Part shown: positions 1 through 8,569 of the stretch, one piece after another
How positions within the stretch are numbered: the stretch's first letter is position 1
Layout: every line of letters starts with the position of its first letter
NCBI GenBank assembly: GCA_045615885.1
Contig: JAZLFR010000080.1
Location: 25,077 to 89,076 of the forward strand
DNA length: 64,000 nt
Direction of reading: 5' to 3'
Source: UBA1765 sp045615885
GTDB lineage: Bacteria > Fibrobacterota > Fibrobacteria > Fibrobacterales > Fibrobacteraceae
Program-made: the position numbers and the translations under genes
The notes under the pieces: generated by a model
The model's database searches: none
What the model was told of the DNA's origin: nothing
The model's input: the letters and a program-made list of their open reading frames with translations, nothing else

Positions 1-541
1 CAAGAATCTCGGCGCGCTCGGCGACGGGGGAGCTGTCGTTACAAACGATGAAGCTCTTGCAGTTACGGTACGCAAACTTGCAAATTATGGTTCTGCGCAA
101 AAATATGTGCACGAACTTGCTGGCGAAAATTCGAGGCTAGATGAAGTGCAGGCAGCTATCCTTGCAGAAAAGCTCCCGGCGTTGCAAGCACAAAATGCGG
201 CAAGGCAAAAACTTGCAGCTCGCTATTTGGCAGAAATCAAAAATCCGCTTGTTCGCTTGCCGCATCTTGATTGTGCCAAGGCGACGGAGCATGTGTGGCA
301 TATTTTTGCAGTGCACTGCGCAGAACGCGATAGGCTAAAAGAACATCTGCTTGCAAACGGTATTGAAACGAATATCCATTACCCGATTCCTCCGCACTTG
401 CAAGGAGCTTTCAAGGGTATGCAATGTTCGTTCCCGGTAGCAGAGATGCTAGCTACTCAGGAACTCAGCTTGCCGCTTCATCCATTCATGACCGAAGAAG
501 AAATCAACCAGGTCATCACTGCGGTAAACTCATTTTCCTAA
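1..541 (+). CDS. DegT/DnrJ/EryC1/StrS family PLP-dependent aminotransferase (C-terminal part)
   Basis: The frame is open from base 2 to the stop at 539-541, so the gene starts before the window. The first visible residues, KNLGALGDGGAVVTND, match the DegT-family motif that contains the Schiff-base lysine, so that lysine is almost the first codon seen. Further downstream are the usual SRLDEVQAA and IHYPIPPH segments of sugar aminotransferases. The family transfers an amino group from glutamate to a keto-sugar nucleotide, giving amino sugars for surface glycans. A flippase and two glycosyltransferases follow on the same strand, which supports a glycan role. The exact sugar substrate cannot be told from this fragment. 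Confidence 0.9.
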   Translation, partial: KNLGALGDGGAVVTNDEALAVTVRKLANYGSAQKYVHELAGENSRLDEVQAAILAEKLPALQAQNAARQKLAARYLAEIKNPLVRLPHLDCAKATEHVWHIFAVHCAERDRLKEHLLANGIETNIHYPIPPHLQGAFKGMQCSFPVAEMLATQELSLPLHPFMTEEEINQVITAVNSFS

Positions 542-560
542 TTTCTAGTCTGTAAATTCT

Positions 561-1826
561 ATGCAAAACTTTTGGAAATTACTTTTTGGCTCTGCCGGCG
601 TGACTGTTGTTCGTACGCTATGCTCGTTCCTTGTGAACAAGGCTCTTGCCGTGCTGCTCGGTCCAACGTCGTTTGCCATTGTGGGGCAGTTCCAGAATTT
701 GATGGCTATTGGCCAGGGCACTTCGTCGCTAGCTTTGCAGAATGGCTGGGTGAGTTTGACTGCAAAGCATAAGGACAATCGCGAACAGCTTGTAGGCATT
801 TGGCGTGCCGGTTTTAGACTCTCTGTTTTTGCGATGGTGTTCACGAGTGTATTTGCCGTGGTGTTCATGTTCATTGCTCCGCTAGAAACGCTCTTCCCCG
901 GAATTCCGGAGCGACTTGCTCAGGCTGCCATTTTGTTTGCATTGCCTGGTATTGCAGCCTCGAATCTGACCCTTGCATGCTCTTCCGTAATGAACGGTCT
1001 TGGACGCTACAGGCGTTGGGCTATCATTTCGCTTGGTGCAAGCATTACGCAAACTGCCTGGGTTATAATTTTACTTTATACACAAACGCTTTCCCTTCTT
1101 TCTGTAATTGCAACACAATCCATTCTTTCTGTGGCGATTGCTCTCCCGGTAGCTCGTGGCGCGGGCTTTAGAATTTCTGAATTGAAGAATGCTGCCGCAT
1201 ACAAGTTTGAACAGCGTAAGCCTTGGCTCAAGTTTGCCGCCATGGGCCTTATGCCGATGCTGCTTACTCCGCTTGCTCTTACGCTTGTGCGTTCCCTTAT
1301 GGCTAGTCATTACAATTGGACTGCAGCGGGCCTTTGGCAGGGCGTGTACCGCATTTCCGATTTCTTTAGTGTGGCTGTTTCTTCTGCGCTCGGTGTTGTT
1401 CTTTTGCCCAAAGTATCTGCAAATCTAGGCAAAAAAAATTTCAACAGGAATTTTTACCCGTTGCTCGTAAAAATCATGGGACTTACTGCTGTTTGCGTTG
1501 CTCTATGCATTGCTCTTCGTGGTTACATCGTAACCATATTCCTTTCCGATGCTTTTGCCAGTGCAGAACGCATGATGCTGTGGCAGCTCGTTGGCGATTT
1601 CTTTAGGGCTGGCGGCTGGTGCTGTGCGCTCGTTTTGATAGCTCGCCAAGAAATGGCGAAGTTCCTTGTTGCCGAAACGTTCTTCCAGATTTTCTTTGTG
1701 GTTTGTTCGTTTGTCTTGATAAATTCAATAGGATTGCTTGCTCCATCTGTTGCTTATGCAGTAGAAAATTGCTTATATTTTGTGACTACGCTGGTGCTTG
1801 TCAATACTATTAAATGGAATGATTGA
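561..1826 (+). CDS. Wzx-type polysaccharide flippase (O-antigen translocase family)
   Basis: This 421-residue, very hydrophobic protein has about 12 predicted membrane segments. Its N-terminus (LFGSAGVTVVRTLCSFLVNKALAVLLGP) resembles WzxE-type translocases of the MATE/PST superfamily, which flip undecaprenyl-linked oligosaccharides across the inner membrane. Length fits the family (about 415-480 residues). It starts 19 bp after the aminotransferase, and its stop overlaps the start of the next glycosyltransferase by one base, so the genes form one operon. The glycan carried is unknown. Confidence 0.85.
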   Translation: MQNFWKLLFGSAGVTVVRTLCSFLVNKALAVLLGPTSFAIVGQFQNLMAIGQGTSSLALQNGWVSLTAKHKDNREQLVGIWRAGFRLSVFAMVFTSVFAVVFMFIAPLETLFPGIPERLAQAAILFALPGIAASNLTLACSSVMNGLGRYRRWAIISLGASITQTAWVIILLYTQTLSLLSVIATQSILSVAIALPVARGAGFRISELKNAAAYKFEQRKPWLKFAAMGLMPMLLTPLALTLVRSLMASHYNWTAAGLWQGVYRISDFFSVAVSSALGVVLLPKVSANLGKKNFNRNFYPLLVKIMGLTAVCVALCIALRGYIVTIFLSDAFASAERMMLWQLVGDFFRAGGWCCALVLIARQEMAKFLVAETFFQIFFVVCSFVLINSIGLLAPSVAYAVENCLYFVTTLVLVNTIKWND

Positions 1827-2695
1827 TGCCTCTTGTTTCTGTTCTTTTAGCTAGTTACAATCATGAACGCTTCGTGGAAGAAGCTGTTCGTTCGATCATG
1901 TCGCAAACGGGCGTGGATTTTGAACTGATTGTGATTGACGATGGAAGTAAAGACAAGTCTCCGCAAATTTTGAAACGACTTTCGAATGAACTTGGTTTCA
2001 AATATGTTCATCGTGAAAATAGGGGCGTTGTAGCAACGTTGAACGAATTGCTTTCCCTTGCAAGTGGCAAGTATTTTTGCACCTTCGCTTCCGATGACAT
2101 TATGCCGGCCGGTCGTTTGGCGGAACAGAGTTCGTATTTGGAAAGCAATCCGCAGGCAATTGCATGCTTCGGTCAAATTAGGGCGATGGATGCAAACGGG
2201 AACGTTGAACCGAATTTTGATGCGCGCTATTTGCGCTCCATTCCGCAAGTGACTTTTGAACAGTTCTTTTTGGGGGAACGTGAATTGCACGGCTGCTCCG
2301 AAATGCTCAAGCTGCAAGACTTTAAGCAGATGGGGGGCTTTGATGCAACCATTGGGCAGGAAGATTTCCCGATGATGCTGAAACTTTTGCACAAATGCTC
2401 GCCGCTCCCCGTTGTGGCAACAGACTGCTGCCATTACCGTATTCATGGCAATAATATGTCTGCTGCAAATACCGTGGAAAATGTCGATTTTTTGTACGGG
2501 AATATGCTCGATACTGTTGAACTTTATAGAGAGCATGCGCTATATGAAAAGGCTAAGAAACTTTGGAAGGCTAGGCATTTTTCGGCCCTAGTGAACTGCA
2601 GCAAAAGGGAAGCTTTAAAACGACTGCCTAGACTTGCTTCCTGCACAACCTACTTTTGGCTCAGAACACTAAAGTTTTTCATTCCTCACCGTTAA
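1826..2695 (+). CDS. Glycosyltransferase family 2
   Basis: The 289-residue protein starts with the GT-A fold signature VSVLLASYN, has the nucleotide-binding VIDDGS near residue 39 and an SDD metal-binding motif near residue 90. It probably transfers a sugar from a nucleotide donor to a lipid-linked glycan at the cytoplasmic face of the inner membrane. The ATG at 1826 overlaps the flippase stop (TGATG) and is preferred to the TTG one codon earlier, because such overlaps usually mean coupled translation. Donor and acceptor cannot be deduced. Confidence 0.88.
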   Translation: MPLVSVLLASYNHERFVEEAVRSIMSQTGVDFELIVIDDGSKDKSPQILKRLSNELGFKYVHRENRGVVATLNELLSLASGKYFCTFASDDIMPAGRLAEQSSYLESNPQAIACFGQIRAMDANGNVEPNFDARYLRSIPQVTFEQFFLGERELHGCSEMLKLQDFKQMGGFDATIGQEDFPMMLKLLHKCSPLPVVATDCCHYRIHGNNMSAANTVENVDFLYGNMLDTVELYREHALYEKAKKLWKARHFSALVNCSKREALKRLPRLASCTTYFWLRTLKFFIPHR

Positions 2696-2725
2696 ACAAT
2701 CTTTCCCATATTTGAACTAACGCAT

Positions 2726-3409
2726 ATGATTTCTGTCTGCATGCCAACTTACAATGGAGCCCGTTTTATTAAGGCCCAGGTCGAGAGCATTTTGCCGCAG
2801 CTGAATGCAGACGATGAACTCGTTGTTTCTGACGATGGTTCTACGGACGATACGCTCACTATTCTCCAGGATTTTGGTGATCCGCGCATCAAAATTTTGA
2901 AGGGGAAAAATCGCCTTGGCCCTGTGTACAATTTGGAACGTGCGCTGAAAAATGCAAGTGGCGATACGATTTTTTTGGCAGACCAGGACGACATTTGGTT
3001 GCCAGGAAAGGTGGAGTCTGTTTGTGAAGCTTTGAAGCGCGACGCTCTTGTGATGCATGATGCCTATGTTCTAAAGAATGGCAAGCGCGCCTGTACTCTT
3101 TCTTCTTTGCGCCCGCATTGCAAGGGTGCGTTTGCAAACTGGGTGCGCAATACTTATACCGGTTGCTGCATGGCTTTTAGGAGTGAAGTTTTATCTTCGG
3201 CATTGCCGTTTCCGCCGCACTTGCCCATGCACGATCAATGGCTTGGGATTGTTGCCGATAAAATCTATTCTACGGGCTATGTGGAAACGCCGTTGATTGA
3301 ATATCGCATTCACGATAATAATGCGACGCAGCTTATGGGGGAGAGCAAGGGGCTGTGGAAAAGGATTGAATGGCGTTTTTGGTTAATAGTTGCGATATTT
3401 AAATTTTAA
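2726..3409 (+). CDS. Glycosyltransferase family 2 (rhamnosyltransferase-like)
   Basis: This 227-residue GT-A enzyme has ISVCMPTYNG at its N-terminus, VVSDDGSTDDT near residue 34 and ADQDDIW near residue 85. That last form of the metal site is common in rhamnosyl- and related transferases of O-antigen loci. It is shorter than many family members (250-300 residues), with little C-terminal extension. It is the last gene of the operon that starts before the window. The specific sugar is unknown. Confidence 0.85.
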   Translation: MISVCMPTYNGARFIKAQVESILPQLNADDELVVSDDGSTDDTLTILQDFGDPRIKILKGKNRLGPVYNLERALKNASGDTIFLADQDDIWLPGKVESVCEALKRDALVMHDAYVLKNGKRACTLSSLRPHCKGAFANWVRNTYTGCCMAFRSEVLSSALPFPPHLPMHDQWLGIVADKIYSTGYVETPLIEYRIHDNNATQLMGESKGLWKRIEWRFWLIVAIFKF

Positions 3410-3435
3410 GCATTTTTTTTTGGAGCTTGCTCGTT

Positions 3436-3460
3436 AGCCCTTGCGCTCGTTGGGCTTTTT
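3436..3460 (+). terminator. Weak putative terminator after the glycan operon
   Basis: AGCCC at 3436-3440 can pair with GGGCT at 3452-3456 across an 11-base loop, and a short T run follows. The stem is only five base pairs, so this is tentative. It lies between the last glycosyltransferase and a gene on the opposite strand. Confidence 0.35.
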
Positions 3461-3971
3461 ATGCCTGGGCTGTTTTTAGTGTGCCCCAGGCGACCTGGAC
3501 GAAGGCGCCTGCAGTGACTAGGGCCTTTTGGGAGTCTTCGTAGGCTTTCAGCATGTCATTGAATTTGAAGACGTCCTTCTTTTCTTTTTTTTCGAGCAGA
3601 TCCTGGCGGTAGCGTGCAACAACCGCAAGCTTTTTGCAGGAGTCGGTGAGGGCATCGAGGTATGCTGGAACTGCCTTCAAAAATTCAATTTCTTCCTTGG
3701 TCGCCTTGTTTATGTTGCCGTTTATGAACTTCTTCTGGTCTTCGCATTGTTCCGTGAGCGTTGCCATGAAACGTTCAATGCGAATGAAATCTACCTGCGG
3801 CCAGAGCAGGCAGAATGGCCACATTTTTTTCCAATGAAATTTGAACATGGACTCATGGGCTGCGTTTTTTGCTGTGATGAGTTCCTTGAGATTGTTAAAA
3901 ATAATTGAAGATAGGCTTTTTTCGGCTTCCATGGGCCCTAATTTAAAAACTTTATTTGCCTTTTTGCTCAT
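3459..3971 (-). CDS. Hypothetical helical protein
   Basis: The 170-residue protein is not recognised. It has no signal peptide or membrane segment and looks largely alpha-helical, with many Lys, Glu and Ala residues and a central tryptophan-rich patch (FKFHWKKMWPFCLLWPQ). It faces away from the gene at 4012, with about 40 bp between the two starts, so both promoters must lie in or very near that gap. The ORF has a normal composition and no longer competing frame. I cannot assign a function. Confidence 0.65.
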   Translation of the reverse strand: MSKKANKVFKLGPMEAEKSLSSIIFNNLKELITAKNAAHESMFKFHWKKMWPFCLLWPQVDFIRIERFMATLTEQCEDQKKFINGNINKATKEEIEFLKAVPAYLDALTDSCKKLAVVARYRQDLLEKKEKKDVFKFNDMLKAYEDSQKALVTAGAFVQVAWGTLKTAQA

Positions 3972-4011
3972 AAGAAATTAAATTAGAACTATAAATCAAA
4001 CTAGAGGATAT

Positions 4012-4581
4012 ATGAATCCAGATAAAATGAAAAAATTCAAAATTTTGCTCGTGGTCGATATTGTTCTCATTATCGCCCTCGCAGTATTGATGTTTGTGTT
4101 GAAGGGCCAGTACAACGAAACCGCAAAGCGTTTGTACAAGGACCAGAGCGGTACTTACCTTGAACTTTCCAACAAGGCTCTCCACGAACAGTGGACGTCT
4201 GTCGATCAGTTCGGCCAGGTATGGCGCCTTGTCTATGAGACTATCAATTCCAAGGACAAGTCCGAAAAGGCTTTCGATGCCCGTGTAAAGGCTATCGTTG
4301 ACGACAAGGAAGCTCGTGAACGTCAGCTTTCCTTCATTTACACTGCAGCAGGCATTCCTGTTGAAGCCCAGAGCAAGTTCAGCGAACTCGGTCTTGCTGA
4401 AGGCTCCATTCTTGCAAAGGATGAAGCTGGCGTAAAGACTGTTGCCTGCGGTAAGGATTGCGCAATTACCTTCACATTTGCTGGTGGCAAGCTCAAGTCC
4501 ATGGATTACAAGGCTTTGACAGACTACGATGCAAACTCCAAGTTCACCGTTCCGGCTCCGGCCCCGTTCACTTTGGATTAA
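4012..4581 (+). CDS. Hypothetical membrane-anchored protein, first of a tandem pair
   Basis: The 189-residue protein has a short basic N-terminus, one hydrophobic segment (about residues 10-30, ILLVVDIVLIIALAVLMFVL) and then a soluble, probably periplasmic, mostly helical domain. A good ribosome site (AGAGGA, 4003-4008) decides the start. It is followed after 12 bp by another single-anchor protein of similar design. Both have a KGxY...YNET-like stretch just after the anchor, which suggests an old duplication, although the similarity is weak. Codon use looks like that of a well-expressed gene. Function unknown. Confidence 0.75.
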   Translation: MNPDKMKKFKILLVVDIVLIIALAVLMFVLKGQYNETAKRLYKDQSGTYLELSNKALHEQWTSVDQFGQVWRLVYETINSKDKSEKAFDARVKAIVDDKEARERQLSFIYTAAGIPVEAQSKFSELGLAEGSILAKDEAGVKTVACGKDCAITFTFAGGKLKSMDYKALTDYDANSKFTVPAPAPFTLD

Positions 4582-4593
4582 GGAGATTTTAGA

Positions 4594-5142
4594 ATGAACC
4601 CGAAAGTTATTTCAATCGCAGCATCTGTTCTCGTTGTTCTTTTTGCAATCATGCTTTTGATGCAGAAGGGCAGCTATATGGGCCAGGCAGAAGAAAAGTA
4701 TAATGAAACAACAAGCAAGAGCTACAAGGCTTCTAGCAAGATTCTTGGCTATGTGAACTCTGCTGTAGACCAGAACCGCCTTATTTGGGGCCTTGCTACC
4801 GATGTTATGCAGAATGCCAAGAATGCAAAGCAGCAGGCAGACCTTGAAGCCAAGTACTTCCCGAGCATCAAGGGCCAGATGAGCATTGCGACAAAGACCC
4901 GCAAGTTCTCTGCAACTTCTGACTTCTACATTGTATCTAGCTTCGACAAGGTCGAAACTGACAAGAAGACCGATGTCAAGACACTCGTAGGCTTGACTGG
5001 TGTTTCTGTGAAGGCATTGCTTGGCTATGCCGGCGCAGATGAAGAAGAAATTGATGAAGAAGAAGCCGTTGAGGAAGAAGTCGTAGAAAAGGCTCCTGCA
5101 AAGGCTAAGAAGGGCAAAAAAGGCAAGAAGGGTAAGAAGTAA
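4594..5142 (+). CDS. Hypothetical membrane-anchored protein with a charge-segregated tail
   Basis: The 182-residue protein has one N-terminal hydrophobic segment (about residues 5-23) and a helical middle region. Its C-terminus splits into an acidic block (DEEEIDEEEAVEEE, about 150-163) followed by a lysine-glycine repeat (KKGKKGKKGKK) at the very end. It shares an operon with the protein just upstream, and a strong terminator closes the unit. The basic tail could contact nucleic acid, an anionic polymer or lipid. That is inference from charge only. Confidence 0.75.
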   Translation: MNPKVISIAASVLVVLFAIMLLMQKGSYMGQAEEKYNETTSKSYKASSKILGYVNSAVDQNRLIWGLATDVMQNAKNAKQQADLEAKYFPSIKGQMSIATKTRKFSATSDFYIVSSFDKVETDKKTDVKTLVGLTGVSVKALLGYAGADEEEIDEEEAVEEEVVEKAPAKAKKGKKGKKGKK

Positions 5143-5166
5143 TTCTTCAGCTTAGTTTGCAAATGT

Positions 5167-5200
5167 AAACGCCCGCGGTAACGCGGGCGTTTGCTGTTTT
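5167..5200 (+). terminator. Rho-independent terminator
   Basis: A perfect 11-bp stem (AAACGCCCGCG at 5167-5177 with its complement at 5182-5192) closes a GTAA loop, and a T-rich stretch follows. It ends the two-gene unit 4012-5142. Being symmetric, it could also stop transcription of trmFO arriving from the other side. Confidence 0.85.
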
Positions 5201-5242
5201 ATACCTTGAGGAACATTGCATGTCGCAATGCGCTAGGCTAGA

Positions 5243-6592
5243 TTAGGCTTCTGCGGCAGACTTGAATTGCGGGCGTTCCACCTCTGCAATCCATTTTTGC
5301 ACGGCTTCAATAGCCTGGTTCCCAAGAATTTCCTTCTTGTTCTTTTTCTTCATATCCATGCGGTGGGGGAGCAGGCCGAAGTTGAAGTTCATTGGCTGGA
5401 AATCTTCGTTTTCCTGAACTAGACGGCGCAGTAGCGAGGCTATGCAGGAATCTTCAGGTAGTGGATTTTCCTTGCCATGCAAAAGTTCATTCGCCATGTT
5501 CCAGGCGGCGTACCAGCCTGTGGCAACGGCCTCTGTGTAGCCTTCTGCGCCTGTAATTTGGCCAGCGAACCAAATTGGCGGGAGTCCTTCCTTTTCTTGG
5601 ATTTCAGTACGCAAACGAAGAGTTTCTGTGAGGAGCTTGGGCGATTCAATAAAGGTGTTGCGATGCATGCAGCCAAGGCGCGCAAAGCGTGCGTTCTTGA
5701 GTGCTGGAACCATCATGAAGATTTCCTTTTGCGTTCCCCATTTGAGACGTGTCTGGAAACCGACCATGTTGAAGAGTGTCTTTTCTTTGTTCTCTGCGCG
5801 AAGCTGGATTACGGCGTACCACTTTTTACCGTTGTTGCCAAGGCCGAGGCCTACCGGGCGCATCGGGCCAAAGCGTAGCGTTTCTGTACCGCGACGGGCC
5901 ATTTCTTCGACTGGTAGGCAGCCTTCGAAAAGTTCGTTCTTTTCGTACGGGCGAGGCTCGATGGATTCTGCTTCGCGAAGCTTGCGCACGAATTCGTCGT
6001 AGGTTTCCTTGTCGAGCGGGCAGTTGATAAAGTCTGCTGTGTCGCCCTTTTCCCAACGGTTCATGTAGAATGCGTGGTCAAAGTCAATGGAATCTGTTTC
6101 TACGACAGGAGCGATGGCGTCAAAAAAGTGGAGACGCTTTTCGCCAAGGTGCTTGAAGATGTTGTCAGCAAGAGCGTCGCTTGCAAGAGGGCCCGCTGCA
6201 ACGAGAGTTGGAATGTCACTTTCAAGAGTTAAAATTTCTTCGCGGTGCAGCGTGATGTTCTTGCATGCTGCAATGCGTTTTTCTACGGCATCGCTAAACA
6301 CTTCGCGGTTTACCGTGAGGGATTCTCCTGCTGGGACTGCGGCTTCTTCGGCTGCCTGCATCAAGAAGCTGCCGAGCATGCGAAGTTCATTTTTCAAAAG
6401 TCCGTGGGCAGTCGTGTTTGCCATGCCCTTAAAGCTGTTGGAGCATATAAGCTCAGCAAGACGCTCGCCCTTGTGAGCCGGAGTTGGGCGAACTGGGCGC
6501 ATTTCATAAAGGTCAACTTCAAAACCAAAGGAAGCAAGCTGTAATGCTGCTTCGCAACCAGAGAGGCCACCGCCAATTACACGAACTTTCAT
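5243..6592 (-). CDS. trmFO: Methylenetetrahydrofolate--tRNA-(uracil-5-)-methyltransferase TrmFO
   Basis: TrmFO makes ribothymidine at position 54 of tRNA (T-loop), using methylenetetrahydrofolate and FADH2. The 449-residue protein has the N-terminal FAD-binding VIGGGLSGCEAA, the ELICSNSFKG motif with Cys50 and the LFEGCLPVEEMARRG motif with Cys225. These match the two conserved active-site cysteines of the family. Length is typical (435-470). It is transcribed leftwards. A repeat-filled spacer upstream separates it from the next gene, so it probably has its own promoter there. Confidence 0.97.
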   Translation of the reverse strand: MKVRVIGGGLSGCEAALQLASFGFEVDLYEMRPVRPTPAHKGERLAELICSNSFKGMANTTAHGLLKNELRMLGSFLMQAAEEAAVPAGESLTVNREVFSDAVEKRIAACKNITLHREEILTLESDIPTLVAAGPLASDALADNIFKHLGEKRLHFFDAIAPVVETDSIDFDHAFYMNRWEKGDTADFINCPLDKETYDEFVRKLREAESIEPRPYEKNELFEGCLPVEEMARRGTETLRFGPMRPVGLGLGNNGKKWYAVIQLRAENKEKTLFNMVGFQTRLKWGTQKEIFMMVPALKNARFARLGCMHRNTFIESPKLLTETLRLRTEIQEKEGLPPIWFAGQITGAEGYTEAVATGWYAAWNMANELLHGKENPLPEDSCIASLLRRLVQENEDFQPMNFNFGLLPHRMDMKKKNKKEILGNQAIEAVQKWIAEVERPQFKSAAEA

Positions 6593-6853
6593 ATATCAGA
6601 ATATAGAAATAAGAGAACAGAAGACAGAGGACAGAGAACAGAAGACAGAAGACAGAAGGAAGACGGAAGAAGATTGCAACTTACCGTGTCATGGCGAGCG
6701 AAGCGCGGCCATCTAGGGCAATGTTCTGAATCACCACGCCTACGGCTCGTGATGACAAGTTGCAAGAGAGGAGAGAAGGAAGACGGAAGCAAGTAACAAA
6801 TGACAAACAACTAATAACTAGAGACTAATAACTAGAAACTAATTCCCTTAATT
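6593..6853. repeat. Intergenic repeat region: purine-rich short repeats around a palindromic element
   Basis: There is no gene in this 261-bp gap. From about 6600 to 6672 the plus strand is a degenerate purine-rich tract built from units such as GAACAGAAGACAGA. From about 6766 to 6853 the sequence continues with AAGGAAGACGGAAG and then ACTAGAGACTAATAACTAG-type units. Between them lies the 6674-6765 element. The same motif families recur at 8490-8569 and 34385-35100, always between genes. Confidence 0.75.
6674..6765 (-). repeat. Composite palindromic element, copy 1 (REP/MITE-like)
   Basis: A 92-bp element is bounded by perfect 9-bp inverted repeats (TTGCAACTT at 6674-6682, AAGTTGCAA at 6757-6765). 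Inside are two hairpins: one around GGCGAGCGAAGCGCGGCC (6693-6710) and one around CACCACGCCTACGGCTCGTG (6732-6751). They are joined by a segment containing CAGAACATT when read on the minus strand. Two related copies lie at 34745 and 34872. No coding capacity, so it would need an enzyme supplied elsewhere to move. Confidence 0.75.
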
Positions 6854-7300
6854 CTAGTTCAAATGCATGTCCTGGTACTTGCTTGCATTGCGTTTCCAGA
6901 CTCTTGTTAAAACTTCATCTACGGTTTCGCCATCTTCGAGTGCTACGGGGTCGTTTTCCATGAGCTCGTCAATTACGTGTTCGCTCTGCGTAATGCTGAT
7001 CATGCCCTGGCGGAGAGCATCGAGAATTCTGCCATGTACAGATTGCGGAATGATGCTTGCTTCCATTTCGTGGAGCTCGCGAACTCGCACTGTTTCTGGA
7101 TGGTGAGTCATCAAGTTTTCCATAGCCCAAATTTCAAGAGAATGTGCGAATGTTTTGTCCATGGAAATGTCATGAACATTTTCGACAAATTTATTCCAAA
7201 TGCTGGATTGGCCGCTTGCGGTCGGGCAGTTACGGGAGTCTTTCAAAAACTGAAGAACCGTATTGTAGGCTTTTTGGCTTGATGCTAAAGTTTTTTCCAT
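6854..7300 (-). CDS. Hypothetical protein
   Basis: The 148-residue soluble protein is not recognised. It is predicted to be mostly helical and acidic towards the C-terminus (MENDPVALEDGETVDEV). There is no signal peptide, membrane segment or metal motif. It sits alone on the minus strand between the repeat region and a terminator-like hairpin. The next gene upstream on the same strand (AICAR transformylase) ends about 100 bp away. Coding potential is supported by length and normal codon use, but no function can be given. Confidence 0.65.
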   Translation of the reverse strand: MEKTLASSQKAYNTVLQFLKDSRNCPTASGQSSIWNKFVENVHDISMDKTFAHSLEIWAMENLMTHHPETVRVRELHEMEASIIPQSVHGRILDALRQGMISITQSEHVIDELMENDPVALEDGETVDEVLTRVWKRNASKYQDMHLN

Positions 7301-7343
7301 TTGCAGCGAAATCGTCTAATAAAAACAGTATAATTCAAGAATT

Positions 7344-7390
7344 GGAATGTCACCCAGCATATTGTGCTAAGGTGACATTCCTTTATTTTA
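7344..7390 (-). terminator. Terminator-like hairpin after the AICAR transformylase gene
   Basis: GGAATGTCACC at 7344-7354 pairs perfectly with GGTGACATTCC at 7371-7381, with an inner AGCA/TGCT stem in the loop. The hairpin lies just downstream of the leftward gene ending at 7399. The T-rich side is on the plus strand, so termination of the minus-strand gene is likely but not certain. Confidence 0.6.
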
Positions 7391-7398
7391 CCTATCAA

Positions 7399-8451
7399 TT
7401 AGTGGCGGAAGTGACGCATGCCTGTGAAGACCATTGCAACGCCAAGCTTGTTGCAAGCTTCAATGGAAAGGTCGTCCTTCTTGGAGCCACCCGGCTGCAC
7501 GATGTACTGGACACCGGCCTTTGCTGCGGCTTCTACGTTATCCGGGAACGGGAAGAATGCGTCGGAACCCATGACGACTTCGCTGAACACCTTCTGTTCC
7601 AAAGCCTTGAGACCAGCCTTGTCGATGCACTTGCCTTTTTCGTTGAAGAACTTCTGGGCAGCCTTCATGCGAGCAACGTTGTCACGGACGCGCGGCTGGC
7701 AGAGACGGAGGTTGGAGTCAATGCGGTTCGGCTGGCCAGGGCCAAGACCGATAACCTGGAAGTAGCCACGAGCGTATTCGTAACCCATGACGATTGCGTT
7801 AGACTTGGTGTGCTTGGTGACGATCCAGGTGAAGCGGGCGAGTGCTTCCTTGTTCTTTGCAAACTTCTTCTTGGTGACGCATTCGAACTTTTCGTAAACG
7901 TCAACGTCGCGGTCCTGAACGAGCATACCGCCGATCACGTGCTTGTAGACCTTCATCTTGGTGGCCTTCTTGATTTCGCCAACTTCCAAGAGACGGATGT
8001 CCTTGGACTTGTTCTTGAGGAATTCAAGAGCGTCAGCATCGAATGCTGGTGCGAGGAGAATTTCAACGAACTTGCCCTTCAGGAATTCTGCAGTCTTCAG
8101 GTCAACCTTCTTGGTTACAGCGATAACGGAACCGAAAGCGGACACCGGGTCACCTTCCCATGCAGCTTCCATGGCTGTGCGGAGAGTCTTACCGGTAGCA
8201 AGGCCACATGGGTTCATGTGCTTTACGATAACAACTGCGTTTTCGCCTGCAAATTCACGAGCCATTTCGAGAGCTGCGTCAGCGTCAACGATGTTGTTGT
8301 AAGAGAGTTCCTTACCGTGGAGCTGCTTTGCTGTTGCAAGGCTAGCTTCGGTGCAGGTTGGGTCGCGGTAGAATACTGCGGATTGGTGGGAGTTTTCGCC
8401 GTAGCGCATCGGCTGCGGGTCAACGAATTTAAGCTTCAATTCTTTAGCCAT
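7399..8451 (-). CDS. purH: Stand-alone AICAR transformylase (PurH C-terminal domain only)
   Basis: This protein should formylate AICAR to FAICAR with 10-formyltetrahydrofolate, the penultimate step of IMP synthesis. It is 350 residues, against about 510-530 for bifunctional PurH. It starts at the AICARFT part (LKFVDPQPMRYGENSHQ) and ends in the family's FTGMRHFRH. The active-site VKHMNPCG (Lys-His) is present, as is DAFFPFPDN. The roughly 200-residue N-terminal IMP cyclohydrolase (MGS-like) domain is absent, and no frame upstream supplies it. Cyclohydrolase activity must come from another gene outside this window. Confidence 0.9.
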   Translation of the reverse strand: MAKELKLKFVDPQPMRYGENSHQSAVFYRDPTCTEASLATAKQLHGKELSYNNIVDADAALEMAREFAGENAVVIVKHMNPCGLATGKTLRTAMEAAWEGDPVSAFGSVIAVTKKVDLKTAEFLKGKFVEILLAPAFDADALEFLKNKSKDIRLLEVGEIKKATKMKVYKHVIGGMLVQDRDVDVYEKFECVTKKKFAKNKEALARFTWIVTKHTKSNAIVMGYEYARGYFQVIGLGPGQPNRIDSNLRLCQPRVRDNVARMKAAQKFFNEKGKCIDKAGLKALEQKVFSEVVMGSDAFFPFPDNVEAAAKAGVQYIVQPGGSKKDDLSIEACNKLGVAMVFTGMRHFRH

Positions 8452-8469
8452 GTTATCCTCGTTAGTGTT

Positions 8470-8569
8470 TGTATAAAATTTATAAATGTTGATTTCAGTA
8501 GTTAGGATTTAGGATTTAGGGACTAGTTGTACATTTTTCTAGATCCTAGCCACTAGATTCTAGCCCCTA
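8470..8569. repeat. Short CTAG-rich degenerate repeats
   Basis: This gap holds units such as GGATTTAGGATTTAGGGACTAG followed by CTAGATCCTAGCCACTAG, the same style as in the larger region near 34550. It lies upstream of the AICAR transformylase gene and downstream of tgt. No conserved promoter was recognised. Confidence 0.55.
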
